DNA from: Bordetella genomosp. 11 | Lineage (GTDB): Bacteria; Pseudomonadota; Gammaproteobacteria; Burkholderiales; Burkholderiaceae_B | Direction: 5' to 3' | NCBI RefSeq assembly: GCF_002261215.1 | Contig: NZ_NEVS01000004.1 | Span: 682,001 to 746,000 of the forward strand | Length of the DNA: 64,000 nt | Part shown: positions 57,756 to 64,000 of the stretch, in pieces | Numbering within the stretch: position 1 is the stretch's first letter | How the letters are laid out: each line of letters opens with the position of its first letter | Notes under the pieces: model-generated | Told to the model about the DNA's origin: nothing | The model's input: only the letters and a program-made list of their open reading frames with translations | Database searches by the model: none | Translations under genes and position numbers: made by a program

Positions 57756-58826
57756 ATGGAAAACTCTGTAGCTGCCCAAGAGGGCGGCAAGCGCGTGGAT
57801 CCCGCGCGCATGCGCGAACTGGCCGCCGCCGTCTATGAAAGCGCGGGCGTGCCGGCCGACGATGCCATGCTCGCGGCCGATACCCTGGTGCAGGCCGACC
57901 TGTGGGGCCACCAATCGCACGGCATGTTGCGCCTGGGCTGGTACTACGCGCGACTGCGATCCGGCGCGATGAAGGCCGTGACGCAAACGCATATCGCGGT
58001 GGATGCCGGCGCGGTCGCCGTCATGGACGGCGGCGATGGCGTGGGCCAGGTCGTGGCGCGCCGCGCGGTGGACGAGGCGGTGGGACGTGCGCGCAAGCAT
58101 GGCGTGGGCGTCGTATCCATCCGCAATTCGAATCACTTCGGCACCTGCATGTACTACACGCGCATCGGCGCGGAGCAGGGTTGCGTCATGATGCTGATGA
58201 GCAACGCGGGGCCCAATATGGCGCCCTGGGGCGGCCTGAAGAAGAAGATCGGCACCAACCCGTGGTCCATCGCCGCGCCGGGCGGCAGCCATCCGCCGGT
58301 GGTCATGGATATGGCCAATTCCGGGGTCGCGCGCGGCAAGATCTACCTCGCCAACAAGCGGCGCGAACCGATTCCCGCGCATTGGGCGATAGATGCCCAA
58401 GGCAATCCGACTACCGATCCGAAGGCGGCGCTGGAAGGATTCATTCTGCCCATGGCCGGACACAAGGGCTATGTGATGGGCGTCATGGTCGACGTATTGT
58501 CCGGCGTGCTGTCCGGCAGCGAATTCCTGGACCGTGTCCACGGCCCCTATGACCCCGTCAACCGCAGCGGCGCGGGCCACCTGATGATTGCCTTGAACGT
58601 GGCGGCCTTCCAGCCCATGGAGGAGTTCAACCGCCGCATCGACGCCTATATCGCATCGCTGAAGGATGTCCCGGTGGCGCCGGGACATCGCCAGGTCTAT
58701 TACCCCGGCGAAATGGAGGTACAGGCTGACGCGGAGAACCGCGCGCGCGGCCTGGCGCTTCCCGCCGATACGCTGGCCGACGTCGAACGCGTCGCGCGCG
58801 AGGCCGGCGTGCCGTTCCCGTTTTGA
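57756..58826 (+). CDS. Ldh-family (malate/L-sulfolactate-type) dehydrogenase
   Basis: A 356-residue NAD(P)-dependent oxidoreductase of the malate/L-lactate (Ldh2/ComC) family, which oxidises 2-hydroxy acids. Conserved features include the catalytic His region LWGHQSHGMLRLGWY, the substrate loop RNSNHFGTCMYY, TNPWSIAAPGG and AGHKGYVMGVMVDVLSGVLSG. Its presence after a lactonase suggests a hydroxyacid intermediate. Confidence 0.92.
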   Translation: MENSVAAQEGGKRVDPARMRELAAAVYESAGVPADDAMLAADTLVQADLWGHQSHGMLRLGWYYARLRSGAMKAVTQTHIAVDAGAVAVMDGGDGVGQVVARRAVDEAVGRARKHGVGVVSIRNSNHFGTCMYYTRIGAEQGCVMMLMSNAGPNMAPWGGLKKKIGTNPWSIAAPGGSHPPVVMDMANSGVARGKIYLANKRREPIPAHWAIDAQGNPTTDPKAALEGFILPMAGHKGYVMGVMVDVLSGVLSGSEFLDRVHGPYDPVNRSGAGHLMIALNVAAFQPMEEFNRRIDAYIASLKDVPVAPGHRQVYYPGEMEVQADAENRARGLALPADTLADVERVAREAGVPFPF

Positions 58827-58848
58827 CCCAGAAAAAGGAGGAGACATC

Positions 58849-59826
58849 ATGAACCGCAGATTCGTCATCCAGGCCGGTATCGCGCTGTGCGCCCAGGCGT
58901 GGATCGCCACGGCATCGGCGCAGGCCGCGCCGGACTTTCCAACCAGGACGGTGCGCATAGTTTCCGGCCTGGCGGCCGGCAGCAGCATGGACCTGGTCGC
59001 GCGCACCATCAGCCCGAAGCTGGCGGAGCTGTGGGGCCAGGCCGTCATTGTCGAAAACCGTGCGGGTGCCGCGGGCAATATCGCGGCCGAGCACGTCGCG
59101 CGCGCCGATGATGGGCACACGCTGCTGATCGCGCAGAACGCCATCACTGTCAGCGCATCGCTGTATCCGCGCCTGAAGTACGACTTGCGCAAGGACCTGA
59201 AGGCGGTATCGCAGGTCACCGCCATGCCCCATGTGGTGGTCGTCACGCCGACGCTGCCGGTGAAGACGCTGCAGGACTTCATCGGCCTGGCCAAGTCCAG
59301 GCCGAACCAGTTGAATTTCAGCAGCGCCGGTATCGGCAACGCCGACGATATGGCGGCCGAACTATTCGCGACGATGGCACACCTGCAAATGATGCACGTC
59401 CCGTACACGGGCGGCTCGCAGGCCCTGACCGCGGCCGCGGCGGGCGACGTGCAGCTGTACTTCCCTGGGCTGCCGGTCAGCCTGCCGCTGGTGAAGGCCG
59501 GCAAGGTGCGCGCCCTGGCCGTGACCAGCAAGACGCGGTCGCCCGCCTTGCCGGACGTGCCCACCATGCAAGAGGCCGGATTGCCCGGGTACGAGACCGT
59601 GCTGTGGTACGGGATATACGCGCCCGCATCCATGTCCGACGCCACCGTGAAGCGGATTTCCGCCGACATCGCAAAGGCTTTGCAGATGCCCGACGTGAAG
59701 GAAAAGCTGAATGGCGCCGGCATCGATGTGGTGGGCAGTTCGCCGGCGCAATTCCAGGCGTTCACCAACGCGGAGGTCGAGCGCTGGGCGACCATCGTGC
59801 GCGAGCGCGGCCTGAAGGTGGATTGA
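58849..59826 (+). CDS. Bug-type tripartite tricarboxylate transporter binding protein
   Basis: A 325-residue periplasmic binding protein of the Bug/TctC family, hugely expanded in Bordetella. Signal peptide residues 1-26 (ending SAQA), then the family ribbon FPTRTVRIVSGLAAGSSMD, PYTGGSQALTAAAAGDV and LPDVPTMQEAGLPGYE. AAGGAGGAG gives a strong ribosome site. No TctA/TctB membrane genes are nearby, which is common for orphan Bugs. Probably binds the substrate of the cassette. Confidence 0.95.
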   Translation: MNRRFVIQAGIALCAQAWIATASAQAAPDFPTRTVRIVSGLAAGSSMDLVARTISPKLAELWGQAVIVENRAGAAGNIAAEHVARADDGHTLLIAQNAITVSASLYPRLKYDLRKDLKAVSQVTAMPHVVVVTPTLPVKTLQDFIGLAKSRPNQLNFSSAGIGNADDMAAELFATMAHLQMMHVPYTGGSQALTAAAAGDVQLYFPGLPVSLPLVKAGKVRALAVTSKTRSPALPDVPTMQEAGLPGYETVLWYGIYAPASMSDATVKRISADIAKALQMPDVKEKLNGAGIDVVGSSPAQFQAFTNAEVERWATIVRERGLKVD

Positions 59827-59967
59827 GCGCCGTGGGATGCGGCTGCCAGCTGTGGGCCGCCGGCTGCATGTCGCGGGGCCCGGGGCAGTGCCAGATTCAT
59901 CCCGCCCGTGCGATCCGCCCCATGGGTTCCATGCATACTGCGCTTTTGTTTCGAGGAAAGCGCGCCC

Positions 59968-61482
59968 ATGAGTCTTGCCGTTTTGAACAGCCGGGCGTTG
60001 ATCGGGCTGCGCGCGGTGCCCGTGCGCGTGGAAACCCATCTGGCGTCTGGCTTGCCGTCGTTCACGGTGGTGGGACTGGCCGACGTGGCGGTACGCGAAA
60101 GCCGTGAACGGGTGCGCGCCGCCATCCAGAACAGCGGTTTCGAATTCCCCGCCGGCCGCCTGACCGTCAGCCTGTCGCCGGCGGATCTGCGCAAGGAGTC
60201 CGCGCGTTTCGATCTGCCGATCGCGCTGGGCGTTCTGCTGGCGTCCGGGCAGATCGCCATGCCGGAACTGCTGGACCGGTCCGGGCCGCCATGCCTGTCC
60301 GGTCTGGTCCTGGCCGGCGAGCTTTCCCTGACCGGTGTGCTGGTGCCGGTCGCGGCGCCCCTGGCCATCGCCTTGGGCGTGGCCGGCGAGCAGCCCGACG
60401 CGACATTGGTGCTGCCGTCCGCCAGCGCGGCCCAGGCCGCCCATGTGGAAGGCCTGCGCGTGTTGTCGGCCCGCACGCTCGCTGATGTGGTCGCACATCT
60501 GGGCGGCACCGCGGCCCTGCCACGCCCCGAACCCGCCCCTTGGCCGTCGGCGCCCGACGGGCCTTGCCTGTCCGACGTGCGCGGGCAGGGCGGGGCCCGC
60601 CGCGCGCTGGAGCTCGCCGCAGCCGGTGGCCACAGCCTGTTGATGGTGGGGCCGCCGGGCGCCGGGAAAAGCATGCTCGCGCATCGGCTTCCGGGACTGC
60701 TGCCGCGGTTGTCGCATCGCCAGGCCCTGGAGGTAGCCGCCATCGCGGGGCTGGCGGCCGGCGACGCCCTGTTCAGCGCGCGGCCGCCGTTCCGGGCACC
60801 GCATCATTGCGCGACTGCCGCTGCCCTTGTGGGCGGCGGGGCACGGCCGCGTCCGGGCGAAATCAGTCTCGCCCATCACGGCGTGCTGTTCCTGGACGAG
60901 CTGCCGGAGTTCGACCGGCGCGCCCTGGAGGCATTGCGCGAACCACTGGAATCGGGACGGGTATCGATCGCCCGCGCCGCGCATGCCCTGGAGTATCCGG
61001 CCCGCTTCCAGCTGATCGCGGCCATGAATCCCTGCCCGTGCGGCTGGCGCGGCCATCCGCGCATCCCGTGCCGCTGCACGCCGGAGCAGGCGGACCGCTA
61101 TCGATCCCGGTTATCCGGTCCCTTGCTGGACCGTATCGACCTGCAGATCGAATTGCCGCCACCGGACCCGGACTGGATGGACGCGCCGGCGGGCGAGGGC
61201 TCCGCCGCGGTGCGGACACGCGTGCTGGCGTGCCGCGAGCTGCAGCTCGGCCGACAGGGAAAACTGAACGCATGCCTGGACGCGCGCGAACTGGATATGC
61301 ATTGCGCGCTGTCCGACGAGGCACGCGGGTTGTTCAGGCGCGCGATGGTCAGCATGAATGCGTCCGGCCGGGCGGCGCACCGCGTACTCAGGGTCGCGCG
61401 GACGGCGGCGGATCTGCAAGCCGCGCGGCAGGTAGATGCCTGCCATATTGCGGAGGGCGTTCAGCTGCGGCAACCGCTTTGA
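59968..61482 (+). CDS. comM: ComM/YifB-family AAA+ ATPase
   Basis: A 504-residue MCM-like AAA+ ATPase (magnesium-chelatase superfamily) that drives branch migration during natural transformation in relatives. N-terminal Lon-like domain, Walker A GPPGAGKS at 228-235, Walker B LFLDELPEF, and a cysteine cluster NPCPCGWRGHPRIPCRC. GAGGAAAG precedes the ATG. In many Burkholderiales it directly follows ubiK; here the cassette lies between them. Confidence 0.94.
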   Translation: MSLAVLNSRALIGLRAVPVRVETHLASGLPSFTVVGLADVAVRESRERVRAAIQNSGFEFPAGRLTVSLSPADLRKESARFDLPIALGVLLASGQIAMPELLDRSGPPCLSGLVLAGELSLTGVLVPVAAPLAIALGVAGEQPDATLVLPSASAAQAAHVEGLRVLSARTLADVVAHLGGTAALPRPEPAPWPSAPDGPCLSDVRGQGGARRALELAAAGGHSLLMVGPPGAGKSMLAHRLPGLLPRLSHRQALEVAAIAGLAAGDALFSARPPFRAPHHCATAAALVGGGARPRPGEISLAHHGVLFLDELPEFDRRALEALREPLESGRVSIARAAHALEYPARFQLIAAMNPCPCGWRGHPRIPCRCTPEQADRYRSRLSGPLLDRIDLQIELPPPDPDWMDAPAGEGSAAVRTRVLACRELQLGRQGKLNACLDARELDMHCALSDEARGLFRRAMVSMNASGRAAHRVLRVARTAADLQAARQVDACHIAEGVQLRQPL

Positions 61483-61568
61483 TCGAGGGCCATCCGGACG
61501 CGGGCGTCCACCGGCTCCGGTACGCGGTCCGCGCTCGCACACAACGCGTCGCGATCCATGCGCCCGTG

Positions 61569-62441
61569 CTACGGGGTTTTTGCACGCCCCTTGGCTTGCC
61601 TTGCCCGGCCGCTGCCGTCGACGCGGCTGCCCTTGCCGGCGACCGGATTCCGCTTGTCCGAGGTTTCCCCATATCGCCGCGCGATGGACTCCGCGGCCAG
61701 GCGCATCTGTCGAACGACTTCCGTGTAGCGGTCCTGCATCAGCCGGTTGGCCATGGCGGTGACGGTGACCGCACCCAGGGCGTTGCCGTCCGGTCCCGGG
61801 ACAGGAATCGCCACGGCGCTCGTCCCCGGCATCAAGCCCGCGGGCGCATGGGCCACGCCGGTGGCGCGAGCGGTCGCCACGCGGGCGAGGATGTCTTCCT
61901 GCTTTTCGCCCAGCACCGACAGCCGTGCCGCATTGGCCGCCACAAGGGCGGTGCTTTCGCGCGGCGGCAGACTGGCCAGCAGCGCCACGCCGGATACGCC
62001 CACGCCCAGCGGTCGCCGCACCCCGACTTCGATGGACAAGACCTGGATGGGATGATGTCCCGTACGCCGGCCGATGCAGATGGAGTCGTGGCCGTGGCGT
62101 ATGCTCAGGAACACGGTGTCGCCGACCTGATGCGCGAGTTCGATCAGGTAGGGATCCGCGAGGGTCAGCAAGGGGAAGCGCCGGGTGCGGGCCAGGCCCA
62201 GCAGGTTGATCTCCGGGCCGACCAGATATCGCCGCGTTTCCGGATCCTGTTCGATGGCGCCTTCCTGCACCAGCGTCTTCAGCAGGCGATGCACCGTCGG
62301 CCGGTTCAGGCCCGACATCCGCACGAGATCGATCAGGCGGACGCCGCGCTCCTGCCCACAGGCCACCAGGCGCAGTATGGCCATCGCGCGGCGAACGGTT
62401 TGCGCGCCGGCGGGGGTGTCGTCGGCGGATGTTTCGATCAT
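61569..62441 (-). CDS. IclR-family transcriptional regulator
   Basis: A 290-residue IclR regulator: N-terminal winged helix (about 10-75, RLIDLVRMSGLNRPTVHRLLKTL) and a C-terminal ligand domain (GHHPIQVLSIEVGVRRPLGVG). It ends in an unusual basic tail of about 35 residues. Its start overlaps the flavin reductase stop by four bases. Likely regulator of the divergent Bug gene. Confidence 0.94.
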   Translation of the reverse strand: MIETSADDTPAGAQTVRRAMAILRLVACGQERGVRLIDLVRMSGLNRPTVHRLLKTLVQEGAIEQDPETRRYLVGPEINLLGLARTRRFPLLTLADPYLIELAHQVGDTVFLSIRHGHDSICIGRRTGHHPIQVLSIEVGVRRPLGVGVSGVALLASLPPRESTALVAANAARLSVLGEKQEDILARVATARATGVAHAPAGLMPGTSAVAIPVPGPDGNALGAVTVTAMANRLMQDRYTEVVRQMRLAAESIARRYGETSDKRNPVAGKGSRVDGSGRARQAKGRAKTP

Positions 62442-63142
62442 GGCACTTCTTTCGACGCGGGGGCTTGCGCGGATGTGGGCGCCGCCGCGTCGCCGGCCGA
62501 CCCGGCTGCCGGCGTGGCGTCGCGCGGCATGATGGACTTCGGCGTCTGGCGTACGGCTTTTTTGGTGACGATCGGCCCGAGCGACGCATAGTTGGGCCCA
62601 CCCAGGCGGCACACCGGCCGCAGGAGTTCCGTTTCGATCTTGCCGTCGCGTGCCAGTCCGTCGCGGATGTGAAAGACCAGCACTTCGCCGACGAAGAACT
62701 CCGCGCCGGTGTCGCCGAACGGCGTGACGCTGTGGAAGCGGCATTCCAGGCTGATGGGGGCGGCGGCCAGGCGCGGAGTGGCTATCGTTTCGCCGGGCAG
62801 GGTGTCCAGGCCAAGGAGTTCGACCTCGCTGATTTCCGGAGGATGCTCTTCCGCGCTGGCGTGTATGGCATCGAGCAGTGTCTCGTCCCCGATGTTCACC
62901 ACGAAATGGCGATGCGCCAGGATGTTGTTCGCGGTGTCCTTGCGCTGTCCGGCCTTGCGTCCGATGCTGATGCCCACCATCGGCGGCATGTTCGAGACAA
63001 AGGTGAAGCAGCTGAAGGGCGCGAGGTTGACCTTGCCGCCCGGCCCCAGGCTGCTGATCCACGCAATGGGACGCGGCACCACGATGCCGGTCATGAGCTT
63101 GTAGATCTGTTCAGGCGTGAGTTCGGGTGTGGCGATGCGCAT
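62438..63142 (-). CDS. flavin reductase-like FMN-binding protein
   Basis: A 234-residue protein of the flavin reductase (DIM6/NTAB) split-barrel family, with the FMN loop VVPRPIAWISSLG and NLAPFSCFTFVSNMPPMVGIS. Such proteins feed reduced flavin to two-component monooxygenases or act as oxidoreductases themselves. The C-terminal 40 residues are Ala/Pro-rich and probably disordered. A TTG at 63166 would add eight residues. No monooxygenase gene is visible before the window ends. Confidence 0.88.
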   Translation of the reverse strand: MRIATPELTPEQIYKLMTGIVVPRPIAWISSLGPGGKVNLAPFSCFTFVSNMPPMVGISIGRKAGQRKDTANNILAHRHFVVNIGDETLLDAIHASAEEHPPEISEVELLGLDTLPGETIATPRLAAAPISLECRFHSVTPFGDTGAEFFVGEVLVFHIRDGLARDGKIETELLRPVCRLGGPNYASLGPIVTKKAVRQTPKSIMPRDATPAAGSAGDAAAPTSAQAPASKEVP

Positions 63143-63160
63143 GGTGGATTTCGATTTGGC

Positions 63161-63293
63161 GTCCAATTATTGAACCATTTATCGGTGCCGCACAATGACG
63201 GGCGGAAACTCTGTCACGTTATTTTCGATATTTTCTTTGAGATCATCCGGGCCGGCTGCCTGTGGGTTGTGCATTTTGTTCCATTATTTGGAC
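63161..63293. promoter_or_regulatory. divergent control region with inverted operator-like pair
   Basis: GTCCAATTATTGAAC (63161-63175) and GTTCCATTATTTGGAC (63278-63293) are inverted relatives of one motif, each itself partly palindromic. They flank the AT-rich control region between the IclR operon and the Bug gene, as expected for an IclR-type operator, but the regulator is inferred only from position. Confidence 0.45.
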
Positions 63294-63421
63294 TTTGTTC
63301 GGACTTCCGCATTGTCGGTCCGCATGCAAGTTTCTAGAGTTCTGCCTACAAGGTCGATGAACCGCAAGGTCGACCAACCACAAGATCGACACAACCTCGA
63401 CGAACGCCTGGAGACAACCTC

Positions 63422-64000
63422 ATGAACCGACGCCTGCTGGCCCGGGCCTGCGCAGCGATTGCGCTGGCCGGCCTGACCTCATACGCGCAAGCCGCCTGGC
63501 CGGACCGGCCCGTGCGCATTGTCGTGCCCTATCCGCCCGGTGGAAACGTCGATGTGGCCGCCAGGCTTATCGCGCCGGGATTGCAGGCCGCGCTGGGGCA
63601 GCCGTTCATCGTCGACAACAAGCCCGGCGCGGGCGGCATGATCGCCGGCGAGTTCGTGGCGCGCGCCGATCCGGACGGCTATACGCTGTTCATGGCCGCC
63701 AATGGGCCGCTGCTGTTCAGCCCGCTGATCTTCAAGCGGGCGGCCTACAAATGGGATCATGATTTCGCGCCGATCAGTTCGATCTCGTACACCCCGCTGG
63801 TGCTGGAGGTGAAGCCGTCCCTGCCGGTGAAGACGGTGGGCGAGCTGATCGCGCTGGCCAAGAAGGAGCCGGGCAAGCTGACCATGGCGTCGCCGGGCGC
63901 GGGCACCACCAATCACCTGGTCAGCGAACTGCTGCAGCATGTGACGGGAGCGCGCTGGACCACCGCGCAGTACAAGGGCAATGCGCCGGCGAACACCGAT
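63422..64000 (+). CDS. Bug-type tripartite tricarboxylate binding protein (partial)
   Basis: The first 193 codons of a second Bug/TctC-type binding protein; the window ends inside it. Signal peptide 1-24 (ending SYAQA), then the family block WPDRPVRIVVPYPPGGNVDV and DGYTLFMAANG. The N-terminus begins MNRRLLARACAAIALAGLTS. It is divergent from the IclR-flavin reductase pair and probably under IclR control. Confidence 0.93.
   Translation, partial: MNRRLLARACAAIALAGLTSYAQAAWPDRPVRIVVPYPPGGNVDVAARLIAPGLQAALGQPFIVDNKPGAGGMIAGEFVARADPDGYTLFMAANGPLLFSPLIFKRAAYKWDHDFAPISSISYTPLVLEVKPSLPVKTVGELIALAKKEPGKLTMASPGAGTTNHLVSELLQHVTGARWTTAQYKGNAPANTD

Noticed and set aside
57633..60743. A 1036-codon open frame on the minus strand
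   Set aside because: It is antisense to well-recognised genes (Ldh, Bug, comM), has no family resemblance and arises from the high GC content.

Overview
The window is GC-rich chromosomal DNA from a betaproteobacterium of the order Burkholderiales, most likely the Bordetella/Achromobacter branch of the Alcaligenaceae. The pointers are the leuC-leuD-leuB-asd-fimV-truA-trpF order, a LapD-type receptor beside a diguanylate cyclase, a ManX-type EIIA-HPr-EI phosphotransferase set without sugar permeases, and two Bug-type tripartite tricarboxylate transporter binding proteins. I see no insertion sequence, prophage, CRISPR array or rRNA.

Layout. 1-9.7 kb: CBS-domain protein, YihY/BrkB membrane protein, DUF2069 protein, SelO, then a two-component pair encoded tail to tail, a degenerate GGDEF-EAL receptor of LapD type and an intact diguanylate cyclase. 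10.2-20.8 kb: aroC, an M48 lipoprotein protease, leuCDB, asd, a short fimV with an 18-nt tandem repeat, truA and trpF. 20.9-28.5 kb looks accessory: a GST, tRNA-Val(GAC), small secreted proteins and lipoproteins, a CSS-motif EAL phosphodiesterase, and a split phosphorelay (response regulator, hybrid kinase, separate HPt). 28.8-31.5 kb: thrS behind a threonine-rich leader peptide and an intrinsic terminator, then infC starting at AUC. 31.6-35.1 kb: gshB, EIIA, ptsH, ptsI. 35.1-44.1 kb: a dipeptide-type ABC transporter, a divergent serine hydrolase and a FUSC exporter. 44.2-50.6 kb: the cytochrome bd locus cydDC / cydABX. 50.6-53.8 kb: an HxlR regulator, glnK-amtB behind a textbook sigma54/NtrC control region, and ubiK. 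53.8-59.8 kb: a catabolic cassette (LysR, AtuA-like, DUF4387, SMP-30, Ldh, Bug) lying between ubiK and comM. 61.6-64.0 kb: an IclR-flavin reductase pair divergent from a second, truncated Bug gene.

How it fits together: most of the window is conserved housekeeping (amino-acid synthesis, translation, respiration, nitrogen sensing), with accessory signalling and catabolic blocks between. Two gene neighbourhoods that are normally conserved are broken: trpF is not followed by trpB, and infC is not followed by rpmI-rplT. This suggests rearrangement in this lineage. The most novel-looking items are the candidate transcription attenuator of thrS and the AtuA-like/DUF4387 catabolic cassette. All functional statements rest on reading the sequence and recalled family knowledge; no database search was run.
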